A stretch of DNA of 64,000 bases, from contig DASVPO010000006.1 in NCBI GenBank assembly GCA_036382855.1, forward strand, positions 521,616 to 585,615, written 5' to 3'. The notes under the pieces were generated by a model. It saw only the letters and a list, made by a program, of their open reading frames with translations, had not been told where the DNA came from and ran no database searches. The DNA is from DASVTR01 sp036382855. GTDB lineage: Bacteria > Acidobacteriota > Blastocatellia > Pyrinomonadales > Pyrinomonadaceae. The position numbers and the translations under genes were made by a program. This document shows, piece by piece, positions 17,255 through 26,181 of the stretch (positions within the stretch are counted from its first letter, which is position 1; every line of letters starts with the position of its first letter).

Positions 17255-18403
17255 ATGCGTCTGCTTGCCATTGTTCCGAGTCTCTACGACACCTCTCCCG
17301 GCCAACGCTACAGGATAGAGCAGTGGGAGCCGCTGCTCCGAGAGCGCGGCGTCACGATTGACTACCATTCGTTTGAAGACGAAGAACTCCACGCGGTTAT
17401 CTACAAAGCAGGAAACATGAGACGCAAGCTGCAACTCGTCAGGCGTGCGTTTCAGCGCCGCGCAGCGCTCATGCGTCGCTTGCACGAGTACGACGCCGTT
17501 TACGTTTTCCGTGAAGCGGCGCTGCTTGGCCCACCCGTCTTCGAGCGGCTGATTGCGCGCTCTCGTGTTCCGCTCATCTTCGATTTTGATGATGCCATCT
17601 TCGTTCCCTACCGCAGCCCGTCGAACGGCTATCTGAGTTACCTGAAATTTCCGGCCAAGACGCGCACCATCTGCCGCCTCGCGTCGCACGTCATGGCGGG
17701 CAATCCCTTTCTCGCTGACTACGCGCGCGAGGTCAACGAGCATGTGACGATAGTGCCGACGACGATTGATACGGAGAAGTACAGGGTTGATGAGAGGCTT
17801 GCTGCTCCTGATGTGCCCGTCATCGGTTGGAGCGGAAGCTACAGCACCGTGCAGCACTTGGACACGTTGCGCGCGGCCCTTCAACGCCTTGCGAAGGAAG
17901 AGCGTTTCCGTCTTCGTGTTATCGGAACGCCGACGTATGAACTGGAAGGCGTCGAGGTGGAAGCGATGCCTTGGCGCGCTGCGACGGAGACGGCCGACCT
18001 GAGCGTGATGGACATCGGAATCATGCCGCTGCCGGACGACCGTTGGAGCAAAGGAAAGTGTGGCCTCAAGGCGTTGCAGTATATGGCGCTCGGCATCCCG
18101 ACCATCTGTTCGCCCGTCGGGGTCAATATAGACATCATACAGGATGACCAGAACGGCTTCATCGCCGCCGACGAAGATGAATGGATAGAAAAACTGAAAC
18201 TGCTGCTGCGCTCAACTGAACTGCGCAGGCGCTTGGGCCATGCGGGGCGAGCGACCGTCGAAGCACAGTATTCGGCGCTCGTGCAGGCTCCGCGCGTCTA
18301 TCAAATTCTGGAATCGGTCGTCGGCCAGAGGGGTGCTCACGGCGAGACGGTGGCCGGAAGATCTAGAACGCCACTACAACATAAAGGACAAGAGCAGGGA
18401 TGA
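17255..18403 (+). CDS. Family 4-like glycosyltransferase
   Basis: The 382-residue GT-B protein opens LLAIVPSLYDTSPGQRYRIE and has FDFDDAIFVPYR in the first domain. The second domain has GWSGSYSTVQHL and the donor site KCGLKALQYMALGIPTICSPVG. This subgroup (PGQRYRIEQW) is frequent in exopolysaccharide loci. The ATG at 17255 is preceded by a purine-rich GAGGGGG about 16 bases upstream, somewhat far for a ribosome binding site. The C-terminal 30 residues are polar and probably disordered. Confidence 0.88.
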   Translation: MRLLAIVPSLYDTSPGQRYRIEQWEPLLRERGVTIDYHSFEDEELHAVIYKAGNMRRKLQLVRRAFQRRAALMRRLHEYDAVYVFREAALLGPPVFERLIARSRVPLIFDFDDAIFVPYRSPSNGYLSYLKFPAKTRTICRLASHVMAGNPFLADYAREVNEHVTIVPTTIDTEKYRVDERLAAPDVPVIGWSGSYSTVQHLDTLRAALQRLAKEERFRLRVIGTPTYELEGVEVEAMPWRAATETADLSVMDIGIMPLPDDRWSKGKCGLKALQYMALGIPTICSPVGVNIDIIQDDQNGFIAADEDEWIEKLKLLLRSTELRRRLGHAGRATVEAQYSALVQAPRVYQILESVVGQRGAHGETVAGRSRTPLQHKGQEQG

Positions 18404-18498
18404 ACGTAGAAGCTTGAAGGAATGAAGACGCGGCTGCTCAATGATTTTTGAGTAAGCCTCTTTTTCATCCGTCATCCTTGGCGCTTAATGGTGAGTGA

Positions 18499-19620
18499 AT
18501 GGAAAGTTTGAATATTTTAGTGACGGGTGGGGCCGGTTTCATTGGGTCGCATCTGGTTGACGCGCTCATCGAGCGCGGGCATCGCGTACGCGTGCTCGAT
18601 GCGCTCGTGTCGCAGGTGCATGAAGAGGGCCGCCCGCAGAATTTGCACGCGGAGGCGGAGTTTATCTACGGCGATGTCTGCGACCGCGCGGTGGTCGAAC
18701 GTGCGCTGGAAGGCGTTGACGCCGTGTACCACGAAGCGGCGGAGGTCGGCGTGGGCCAATCAATGTACCAGATTGAGCGATACGTGCGCGCTAACGACCT
18801 CGGCACGTCCGTCCTGTTGGAAGCCTTGGTCGAACGTCGCACGCACATACGCAAGCTGGTCGTCGCTTCTTCGATGTCAATTTATGGCGAGGGTGCTTAT
18901 ACGTGCCAGAGTTGCGGCGCGATTAATCCGCAGTTGCGGCCGGGCGCGCAACTGCTGGCGCGGCGCTGGGAAGTTGAATGTCCGAAGTGCGCTTCCGTGC
19001 TTGCGCCCGCTCCGACTTCCGAAGAGAAGCCGCTCTTTCCTACCTCCGTTTACGCCATCACCAAGCAGGACCAGGAACAGTTTTGTCTCGTCGTCGGCCG
19101 CGCCTACGAGATACCGACCGTCGCCCTGCGCTACTTCAACGTCTACGGCACACGACAGGCGCTCTCGAATCCTTATACGGGCGTCTGCGCCATTTTCTCT
19201 GCGCGTCTTTTGAACGACCAGCGACCGCTGATTTTTGAAGACGGAGAGCAGACGCGCGACTTCGTGCACGTCAGCGACATCGTGCAGGCAAACTTGCTGG
19301 CGCTCGAAACCGACGGGGCAGACTACATGGCCGTCAACGTCGGCACAGGCCGCCCGACATCCATCAAGCAGGTCACGCGCCTGCTCTCGGAGGGCCTGGG
19401 CAAGAATCTTGAGCCTGAAATCGTTGGCAAATATAGAGAGGGAGATATTCGCCACTGTGTCGCAGACATCAGCCGCGCGCGTGCCCTTCTAGGCTACGAG
19501 CCGCGCGTCACGCTCGAACGCGGGATTCCCGAACTCCTCGAATGGGTGCGCGAGCAGAAGCCGACGGACCAAGTAGCACGGGCGACCGCCGAACTTGAGA
19601 CGCGCCAGCTTGTCCGTTAA
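18499..19620 (+). CDS. NAD-dependent epimerase with inserted zinc ribbon (dTDP-L-rhamnose 4-epimerase-like)
   Basis: This 373-residue extended SDR has GGAGFIGSHLVDALIERGH and YAITKQDQE (Tyr-x-x-x-Lys). An insertion after the VVASSMSIYGEG segment carries two cysteine pairs, CQSC (136/139) and CPKC (161/164), forming a likely zinc ribbon. This arrangement, with VALRYFNVYGTRQALSNPYTG after it, matches the family containing dTDP-L-rhamnose 4-epimerases (WbiB-like), not GalE. A 4-epimerised 6-deoxyhexose is thus possible. RmlA- and RmlC-like proteins lie at 24758 and 25568, but I see no clear RmlB or RmlD. Substrate is inferred. Confidence 0.82.
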   Translation: MESLNILVTGGAGFIGSHLVDALIERGHRVRVLDALVSQVHEEGRPQNLHAEAEFIYGDVCDRAVVERALEGVDAVYHEAAEVGVGQSMYQIERYVRANDLGTSVLLEALVERRTHIRKLVVASSMSIYGEGAYTCQSCGAINPQLRPGAQLLARRWEVECPKCASVLAPAPTSEEKPLFPTSVYAITKQDQEQFCLVVGRAYEIPTVALRYFNVYGTRQALSNPYTGVCAIFSARLLNDQRPLIFEDGEQTRDFVHVSDIVQANLLALETDGADYMAVNVGTGRPTSIKQVTRLLSEGLGKNLEPEIVGKYREGDIRHCVADISRARALLGYEPRVTLERGIPELLEWVREQKPTDQVARATAELETRQLVR

Positions 19621-19657
19621 GAGCACGCCTCAAGTTTTTCGGCAGCCATGATTGTGA

Positions 19658-20383
19658 ATGCGACGAACGAGTAAATTCAGGCTGGCGGTGCTGGCGCTCA
19701 TAGCGCTGCTGCCGTCGTTTCTCAAGCGGCCCTGCTATCGCCTCTTTTTCCGTTACCGTATCGGCAAGCGCGTCCGTATCGGGTTGAGCATCCTCGATGC
19801 GGGCGAGTGTGTGATTGACGACGACGTGAGCATCGGCCATTTGAACGTTATTATCGGAGTCGGCAAATTGACAATCGGCGACCACGTTCGCATAGGCCAT
19901 TTGAACATCCTGCGCGGAGGCGAGGAAGTGCGGCTCGGTCGCTACTCGGAGATTATTCGTCTGAACGAAATCAACTCGATTCCTGAGCCGGATGTGGTTA
20001 ACGCGGTCGAGCCGCGCTTTTTGCTCGGCGAGGGAAGCGTGGTGACGACGAGCCACAAGATAGACTTTACAGACCGCGTTGAGATTGGACGCCGCACTAT
20101 CTTAGGCGGGCGCAACTCAAGCCTCTGGACGCACAACCGGCAGCGCACGCGGCCCATCGAAATCGGGTCGTTTACTTATATCGGCTCGGAGATTCGCGTC
20201 GCTCCCGGCGGCTCCATTCCGTCGCGCTGCATTGTCGGCATCGGCGCTGTCATCACGAATCGGCTGACCGAAGAGAGCTACCTTATCGGCGGCGTTCCGG
20301 CGAAGCCCATAAAAGAGTTGAGCGAGGAAGACAAGTTTCTCATCGAATACAAGACGCGGCCCGATTTGCCCGATGACCTTTAG
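19658..20383 (+). CDS. Hexapeptide-repeat acyltransferase
   Basis: The 241-residue protein has a short hydrophobic/basic N-terminus (LAVLALIALLPSFLKRPCYRLFF) and then hexapeptide repeats typical of left-handed beta-helix acetyltransferases (IDDDVSIGHLNVIIGVGKLTIGDHVRIG). It ends VGIGAVITNRLTEESYLIGGVPAKPIKEL. The N-terminus may hold it at the membrane. It probably O-acetylates a sugar of the repeat unit. The central repeats are interrupted by about 50 residues (NEINSIPEPDVVNAVEPRFL), which may form the acceptor loop. Confidence 0.82.
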   Translation: MRRTSKFRLAVLALIALLPSFLKRPCYRLFFRYRIGKRVRIGLSILDAGECVIDDDVSIGHLNVIIGVGKLTIGDHVRIGHLNILRGGEEVRLGRYSEIIRLNEINSIPEPDVVNAVEPRFLLGEGSVVTTSHKIDFTDRVEIGRRTILGGRNSSLWTHNRQRTRPIEIGSFTYIGSEIRVAPGGSIPSRCIVGIGAVITNRLTEESYLIGGVPAKPIKELSEEDKFLIEYKTRPDLPDDL

Positions 20384-20455
20384 TTTTCAATTTCTAGTTT
20401 TCAGTCTTCAGCTTTTGGCTTGTAACTGGAAACTAAAAACTGAAGACTGAAAACT
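20384..20455. repeat. Palindrome of AGTTTTCAGTCTTCAG words
   Basis: A perfect 16-bp arm pair (20396-20411 and 20440-20455) is extended on both sides by degenerate copies of the same words (TTTTCAATTTCTAG, GGAAACTAAAAAC). The element fills nearly the whole gap between the acyltransferase stop and the next start at 20461. It is of the same class as those at 2571 and 14373. Confidence 0.72.
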
Positions 20456-20460
20456 GTTAT

Positions 20461-21828
20461 ATGAACAGCCTTCTTATTCTTTTAGCGCTCGCGATGTGTG
20501 CCGGGATAGCGGTGCTCGTGCCGGTGTACGGTGTGCCCGCAGTCGTTTTATGCGGGACGCTGGCGGCGGCCGTGGGCTTCGGCATCAGCCGTGTTAAGGA
20601 GGATGGGCCATTCCTGTTGCGTATCTTCATCGGCGGGCTGCTGGTGCGAATGCTGATCGGGGCGCTGATTTTCATTTTCCAGCTTCAGGAATTTTTCGGC
20701 GGCGATGCTTTCACCTACGACTTCTACGGGGCTGCGCTGCTGAAAGTCTGGCAGGGCGAAAGATTCTACATGGTCCACGTTGACATGTTTGTCGGCTCAA
20801 ACACGAGCGGGGGCGGCGGCTGGGGAATGCTCTACTACGTCGCCAGCATTTATCGCCTGACGGGCCCAAACATGCTCGCCGTGCAATTTGTCAACTCGAT
20901 TGTCGGCGCTGCCACCGCGCCGCTCATCTACCTTTGCGCGCGGCACATCTTCAACAATCAACGCACGGCGCGGCTCACCGCTCTCTTCGTCGCCTTCTTT
21001 CCTTCGCTGGTCCTGTGGTCTGCGCAGGGGTTGAAGGACGGGCCGATAGTCTTCCTGCTCTCGTTTGCGATGCTGGCGACGTTGAAGCTGGGAGAGAAGC
21101 TCAGCCCGAAGTACATAGTGCTGCTGGCGCTGGCTCTCTTCTGTTTGCTTAGCCTGCGTTTCTATATCTTCTACATGGTGATAGCGGCCATCGCCGGAGC
21201 CTTCGTCATCGGAATGCGCGAGGCGACGGCGCGCAACTTCCTGCGCCAGTTCGTCGTCATCGTCTTTCTCGGCCTCTCGCTCACCTATCTGGGCGTGACG
21301 CGTTATGCGGGCAGCCAGTTTGAGAACTACGCAAACTTGCAGGCCGTCCAGCGCAGCCGTTCAGACCTTGCGACTTCCGCCAAGTCTGGCTTCGGAAAAG
21401 ACGTGGACGTGTCAACGACCGGCGGCGCTATTACGGCCATTCCCATCGGTTTTCTCTACCTGATGTTTGCGCCCTTCCCGTGGCAACTGGCAAGCCTCAG
21501 GCAGATGATAACGCTGCCGGAGATGCTCATCTGGTGGGCATCGTTTCCGATGCTGGTGCTCGGCTTCTGGTACTCGGTTAAGTTCCGGCTGCGACAGATT
21601 TCACCGATTCTGATTTTCACGACGATGCTGACGCTCGCCTACTCCGTCTTTCAGGGCAACGTCGGTACGGCCTATCGTCAACGCGCGCAAATCCTCGTCT
21701 TCTATTTTATGTTTGTGGCAGTAGGGTTCGTCCTGATGAAAGAGAGAAGAGAAGACCGCAAGCGGCAGCGTGTGGCGGCGCGGCAGGCGCATCCCGTGTT
21801 CGCTCGTCGTTCTTCTCCAAACGCATAA
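20461..21828 (+). CDS. Multispanning membrane protein, GT-C glycosyltransferase-like
   Basis: The 455-residue protein has about ten or more hydrophobic segments and a short basic C-terminal tail. An acidic GGDAFTYDFYG motif follows the second or third segment, in the place where GT-C enzymes (dolichyl-phosphate-mannose transferase type) carry catalytic Asp residues. QFVNSIVGAATAPLIYLCARHIF and ALFVAFFPSLVLWSAQGLKDGP resemble ArnT/PMT-like proteins. It may add a sugar from a polyprenyl-phosphate donor outside the membrane, or act as a Wzy polymerase. Membrane topology is clear; the enzymatic role is inferred. Confidence 0.72.
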   Translation: MNSLLILLALAMCAGIAVLVPVYGVPAVVLCGTLAAAVGFGISRVKEDGPFLLRIFIGGLLVRMLIGALIFIFQLQEFFGGDAFTYDFYGAALLKVWQGERFYMVHVDMFVGSNTSGGGGWGMLYYVASIYRLTGPNMLAVQFVNSIVGAATAPLIYLCARHIFNNQRTARLTALFVAFFPSLVLWSAQGLKDGPIVFLLSFAMLATLKLGEKLSPKYIVLLALALFCLLSLRFYIFYMVIAAIAGAFVIGMREATARNFLRQFVVIVFLGLSLTYLGVTRYAGSQFENYANLQAVQRSRSDLATSAKSGFGKDVDVSTTGGAITAIPIGFLYLMFAPFPWQLASLRQMITLPEMLIWWASFPMLVLGFWYSVKFRLRQISPILIFTTMLTLAYSVFQGNVGTAYRQRAQILVFYFMFVAVGFVLMKERREDRKRQRVAARQAHPVFARRSSPNA

Positions 21829-21832
21829 AAGC

Positions 21833-23719
21833 ATGTGTGGCATCGTCGGCATCGTCGGGCATGAACAGCGTCCTCTTGATGAGGGCCTGCTTTCGCGTAT
21901 GTGCGAAAAGATTCGCCATCGCGGGCCGGACGAAGATGGCTTCTACCGCAAAGAAGCGGTCGGCCTCGCGATGCGCCGCCTCGCCATCATTGACCTCAAG
22001 GGCGGGCAGCAGCCGATTCATAATCAGGACCGCACGGCCTGGATTGTCTTCAACGGAGAAATCTACAACTACCGCGAATTGCGCGCAGAGCTTGAGAAAC
22101 TCGGCCACCGTTTTTATACGGACTGCGATACGGAAGTCATCATTCACGCCTACGACCGCTACGGCGCAGAGTGTCCGAAGTATCTGCGCGGCATGTTCGC
22201 CTTCGCCATCTGGGACGAACGCAAACAGGAACTCCTTCTGGCGCGCGACCGTGTTGGCAAGAAACCGCTCGTCTACGCTCGCCTTGAGAAACAATTAGTC
22301 TTCGCGTCGGAATTCAGCGCGCTCCTGCTTCACCCCGACATCAGCCGCGAGATAGACACCGAGGCCATCCACTATTACTTATCCTTCATGTGTGTGCCCG
22401 CGCCGCTCACGGCCTACCGCGACATACGCAAGCTCGCGCCCGGCCACACGCTCCGCTACCGCCCGCGCGACGGCGAAGTCACAATCGAGCGCTACTGGCA
22501 GCCCGACTTCTCCCGCAAGCTGAAGATTAGCGAAGAGGAAGCTGGCGAGCGTGCCGTCGAAATCCTGCGCGAAGCTGTGAGAGTGCGCCTGATGTCGGAA
22601 GTCCCGCTGGGCGCGTTTCTCTCCGGCGGCATTGATTCGTCGGCGGTCGTTGCCCTGATGAGTGAGCAATCGAGCGAGCCTGTCAAGACCTTCTCCATAG
22701 GTTTTGAGGAACAGGATTTCAGCGAGCTTCATCATGCGCGTCGCGTCGCGGAACACGTCGGCGCGGAGCATCACGAGTTCATCGTTCGCCCGGATGCGAT
22801 GGAAGTCTTGCCGACGCTCGTCGAACACTACGGCGAGCCTTACGCTGATTCGTCCGCCATCCCGACTTACTACGTTGCGCGTGAGACGCGCAAACACGTG
22901 ACCGTGGCTTTAAACGGCGACGGCGGCGACGAATGTTTCGCTGGTTATGAGCGTTATGCGGCGATGCAACTGGCGGAGAAGTATCATAGATTGCCGGGTG
23001 CTTTGCGGCAGTCCGTCATCGGCAGGGCCGTAGAGATGTTGCCCGCTCCGGCCAACAACCGCACGCGCGTCGGCCGCGTCAAGCGTTTTATGCGCGCGGC
23101 CGCTCTTCCAAAAATCGAGCGCTACCTGCGCTGGACCAGCGTCTTTGATAGAGAAGCGCAGGGCGAGCTTTATTCGGAGAGCTTTCGTCGTGAAACCGCA
23201 CGTCTCGACGCGGCCGATATTCTCAAGCCGTGGTTTGCGCGTGCCAACGGCGCGGGCATCGTTGACGCCACACTGCTTGCCGATACGATGACCTATTTGC
23301 CAAACGATTTGCTGGTCAAGGTTGACATCGCCAGCATGGCCGTCTCCCTGGAAGCACGCTCGCCGTTTCTGGACCATCATGTGATAGAGTTTGCGGCGAG
23401 CCTGCCGGAAAAATATAAGCTGCGCGGGCTGACCACCAAGTATCTGTTGAAGCGCGTGCTCAAGCAATTGCTGCCCGCCGAAAATCTGGAAAGACGCAAG
23501 ATGGGCTTCGGCGTGCCCATCGGCCACTGGTTCAGAAACGAGATGCAGGGCTTCCTGCGCGAAACCCTGCTTTCCGAGAAAGCGCTCAGGCGAGGCTTCT
23601 TCGATGGGGCGACGGTCAAGCGCCTCGTCGAGCAGCACACGCGCCGTGAGCGCAACCACGAGCATCAACTCTGGACGCTGCTCATGCTGGAATTGTGGTT
23701 CCAGCGTTTTATTGATTGA
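21833..23719 (+). CDS. asnB: Asparagine-synthase-like glutamine amidotransferase, copy 1
   Basis: I set the start at ATG 21833, which gives the required MCGIVG N-terminus: Cys2 is the glutaminase nucleophile once Met is removed. An upstream in-frame start would bury it. The class II glutaminase domain (residues 1-210, with RHRGPDEDG and NGEIYNYRELRAELE) is followed by the ATP pyrophosphatase domain with SGGIDSS at 264-270. The protein has 628 residues, about the normal length. In polysaccharide clusters, members of this family can amidate sugar carboxylates instead of aspartate. It is the first of four copies in the window and lies four bases after the membrane protein gene. Confidence 0.93.
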   Translation: MCGIVGIVGHEQRPLDEGLLSRMCEKIRHRGPDEDGFYRKEAVGLAMRRLAIIDLKGGQQPIHNQDRTAWIVFNGEIYNYRELRAELEKLGHRFYTDCDTEVIIHAYDRYGAECPKYLRGMFAFAIWDERKQELLLARDRVGKKPLVYARLEKQLVFASEFSALLLHPDISREIDTEAIHYYLSFMCVPAPLTAYRDIRKLAPGHTLRYRPRDGEVTIERYWQPDFSRKLKISEEEAGERAVEILREAVRVRLMSEVPLGAFLSGGIDSSAVVALMSEQSSEPVKTFSIGFEEQDFSELHHARRVAEHVGAEHHEFIVRPDAMEVLPTLVEHYGEPYADSSAIPTYYVARETRKHVTVALNGDGGDECFAGYERYAAMQLAEKYHRLPGALRQSVIGRAVEMLPAPANNRTRVGRVKRFMRAAALPKIERYLRWTSVFDREAQGELYSESFRRETARLDAADILKPWFARANGAGIVDATLLADTMTYLPNDLLVKVDIASMAVSLEARSPFLDHHVIEFAASLPEKYKLRGLTTKYLLKRVLKQLLPAENLERRKMGFGVPIGHWFRNEMQGFLRETLLSEKALRRGFFDGATVKRLVEQHTRRERNHEHQLWTLLMLELWFQRFID

Positions 23720-23731
23720 GACGGATGGATA

Positions 23732-24667
23732 ATGCTCAAGATGGAGCAGACGGAAAGCGTTAAAGGCTATCACTGGGTCAGCCAGGACTGCCCTGTGTGC
23801 GAGATGCCGCCGACGAAAAAAATCGGGCGGCGCGGCGGCTCGTCACACCGCGAGGGCCTCGGCGTAGAGTGCGACGTGTGGCGTTGCGGGCGTTGCGGTC
23901 TTATCTTCCCGCACCCTATGCCCGTTCCGGCGGGCGGCATAGAACAGCACTACGGCGTGCTGCCTGACGACTATTTTCAGAACCACGACATTGACATGAA
24001 GGGCGTCTCGGCAGCAGGGATTCTCAGTCGTGCGGAAGAGTTGACGAAGGGGCGCGGGCGGCTGCTTGACATCGGCACGGGGCGCGGCGAATTGCTGCGC
24101 GAGGCCGTGCAAGCTGGCTGGACTGCCACAGGCATAGAGCCTTCGAGCAGCTTCGCGGAATATGCCGCGCGTTATTCGGGCGCGGAGATTATGCGCGAGC
24201 CTGTCGAGCGCTGCGGCTTCGATGAAGCCTCTTTTGATGTCGTGATTCTGGGCGCGGTGCTTGAGCATCTGTACAATCCGAACGAAACCGTGCGCGAAAT
24301 CGCGCGCATACTGCGCACGGGCGGCGCTCTCTTCGTTGACGTGCCGAACGAAGAAGGTCTCTACTTCCGCGTCGGCAACCTGTACCAGAAACTCCGGCGG
24401 CGCGACTGGGTAGTGAACACCGCGCCGACCTTCTCGCCGTTTCACCTTTTCGGTTTCGGGCCGCGCTCGCTGCGTGCGTTGCTCTCAAAGCATGGGCTGC
24501 GGCCCGTGGACTGGCGCGTTTACGGTGGACGCGCGATGGTTCCGGCGCGCGGCGGCCTCGTCGGCGCTGCCGAGCAACTGGCCGCACGCGCCGTCACGGC
24601 CATCAGCAACATGGGCAGCCTCGGAACTTACATTGAGACGTGGGCCATTAAAAGCGACAAGCGATGA
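23732..24667 (+). CDS. Class I SAM-dependent methyltransferase with N-terminal zinc-binding motifs
   Basis: This 311-residue protein begins with two cysteine pairs, CPVC (near residue 19) and CGRC (near 52), typical of sugar C-methyltransferase-like proteins with an N-terminal zinc domain. The SAM site is LLDIGTGRGELLREAVQAGW and the motif after it is VVILGAVLEHLYNP. It probably methylates a sugar or nucleotide sugar. The start lies 12 bases after the amidotransferase stop, so the two are likely co-transcribed. The target atom cannot be predicted. Confidence 0.87.
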   Translation: MLKMEQTESVKGYHWVSQDCPVCEMPPTKKIGRRGGSSHREGLGVECDVWRCGRCGLIFPHPMPVPAGGIEQHYGVLPDDYFQNHDIDMKGVSAAGILSRAEELTKGRGRLLDIGTGRGELLREAVQAGWTATGIEPSSSFAEYAARYSGAEIMREPVERCGFDEASFDVVILGAVLEHLYNPNETVREIARILRTGGALFVDVPNEEGLYFRVGNLYQKLRRRDWVVNTAPTFSPFHLFGFGPRSLRALLSKHGLRPVDWRVYGGRAMVPARGGLVGAAEQLAARAVTAISNMGSLGTYIETWAIKSDKR

Positions 24668-24757
24668 TGAATGAAAGGAGCGCGCGTCATGTTTAAGTCG
24701 CCGCCCTCTCATCATTCGTTAACCGCTATTCGCAACTATTTTCGGAGGAGTATTTAA

Positions 24758-25519
24758 GTGAAGGGTGTCGTGCTGGCAGGCGGGCTGGGAATGCGTTTGC
24801 GGCCGCTGACGGCCGTGACGAACAAGCATCTGCTGCCCGTCTATAATCAGCCGATGATCTATTATCCAATCCGAACGCTCGTCAACGCGGGCATCAGAGA
24901 GATAATGATCGTGACGGGCGGAAACTCCGCTGGCGATTTTCTCAAGCTCCTCGGCAATGGCAAGACCTTCGGCCTCAAACATCTCAACTATACTTATCAG
25001 GAGGGCGAGGGCGGCATTGCCGAAGCGCTCTCGCTGGCGGAAGATTTCGCTGACGGCGACCCTGTTTGCGTCGTGCTCGGAGATAATATTATCGAGGGCC
25101 ACATCTGCGATCATGTAGATGCTTACCGTCGTCAGGGAAGGGGCGCGAAAATTCTGTTGAAGAGAGTGCCCGACCCGCAGCGTTTCGGCGTTCCGCTTCT
25201 GGAAGGCGGTCGCATTGTGCGGATTGAAGAGAAGCCTGCTGTGCCGAAAAGCGAGTATGCCGTGACGGGCATCTACATGTACGATGCGACCGTCTTTGAC
25301 ATCATACACACGCTCAAGCCTTCCGCCCGCGCAGAGCTTGAGATAACGGACGTTAGTAATAACTACATAGAGCGCGGAGAGTTGACGTGGGACGAACTAA
25401 AGGGCTGGTGGACTGACGCCGGAACCTTCGAGAGCCTGCTGCGTGCGTCGAATCTGGTGGCGAAGACAGGCGCAAACAATCTCAAGCCGGAGTATGCCGA
25501 AACCAGCGCCGCGCGCTGA
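24758..25519 (+). CDS. rmlA: Glucose-1-phosphate thymidylyltransferase-like nucleotidyltransferase
   Basis: The 253-residue protein begins KGVVLAGGLGMRLRPLTAVTNKHLLPVYNQPMI, very close to RmlA, and has VVLGDNII for metal binding. Family members are usually about 290 residues; this one is shorter at the C-terminus, as in the short RmlA-like group. It would join dTTP (or another NTP) to a hexose 1-phosphate. The start is GTG at 24758, set by a strong GGAGGAG seven bases upstream. The RmlC-like gene follows 48 bases later. No obvious RmlB or RmlD is in the window, so the product may be dTDP-glucose for another route. Confidence 0.85.
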   Translation: MKGVVLAGGLGMRLRPLTAVTNKHLLPVYNQPMIYYPIRTLVNAGIREIMIVTGGNSAGDFLKLLGNGKTFGLKHLNYTYQEGEGGIAEALSLAEDFADGDPVCVVLGDNIIEGHICDHVDAYRRQGRGAKILLKRVPDPQRFGVPLLEGGRIVRIEEKPAVPKSEYAVTGIYMYDATVFDIIHTLKPSARAELEITDVSNNYIERGELTWDELKGWWTDAGTFESLLRASNLVAKTGANNLKPEYAETSAAR

Positions 25520-25567
25520 AAAGCTGTGTGCTTCATATGTTAACGCTCAAAGCATGAGGGGTGGGAA

Positions 25568-26074
25568 ATGCAATCGGAGCGGAAAATATTTCCTGTGACA
25601 TTCAATCCCGGCGTGATTCACGATGTCGTGGTGCGTCCGATACGTAAACACATTGACGAGAGAGGGTGGCTGGCCGAACTCTTCCGTCAGGATGAACTGG
25701 CCGAAGAGTTTTACCCGGAGATGGCCTATATCTCTACGACGCTGCCGGGCGTCACGCGCGGGCCGCACGCGCACACGAAACAGGCTGACCTGACGTGCTT
25801 CATCGGCTCTTCAGATTTTAAGGTGCGTCTCTGGGACTATCGCCCGGAGTCTAAGACCTACAGAAACATGATGACTCTCTTCGCGGGCGAAGATAACCCG
25901 CTGGCGGTGCTGATTCCGAAGGGCATCGTTCACGCGTATCGGAACATCGGCAGCACGTCGGGGCTGTCCATCAACTGCCCGAACAAATTGTACAGGGGAA
26001 AGGGATGCACCGAAGAGCCGGATGACATCAGATACGAAAATGATGCCCAGACGATTTTTCGGATGGACGATTAG
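25568..26074 (+). CDS. RmlC-like cupin, dTDP-4-dehydrorhamnose 3,5-epimerase related
   Basis: The 168-residue protein has the RmlC cupin core. It contains DERGWLAELFRQDE, the His-rich TRGPHAHTKQADLTCFIG where RmlC carries its catalytic His, and LIPKGIVHAYRNIG. It is shorter than RmlC and diverges toward the C-terminus (INCPNKLYRGKGC), so it may be a non-rhamnose cupin epimerase or isomerase. Placement after the RmlA-like gene suggests action on the same nucleotide sugar. A ribosome binding site (GGGGTGGG) precedes the ATG. Confidence 0.78.
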   Translation: MQSERKIFPVTFNPGVIHDVVVRPIRKHIDERGWLAELFRQDELAEEFYPEMAYISTTLPGVTRGPHAHTKQADLTCFIGSSDFKVRLWDYRPESKTYRNMMTLFAGEDNPLAVLIPKGIVHAYRNIGSTSGLSINCPNKLYRGKGCTEEPDDIRYENDAQTIFRMDD

Positions 26075-26181
26075 GAATTTGCGCCTGTCAAGTTTACGAT
26101 TTGTAGTCAGATAAGGATAAGACTTTCTACGTTTCATTTCTCTCCCAACCGTAAATCTCAAGACGCGCGAAGCCTGCAATT

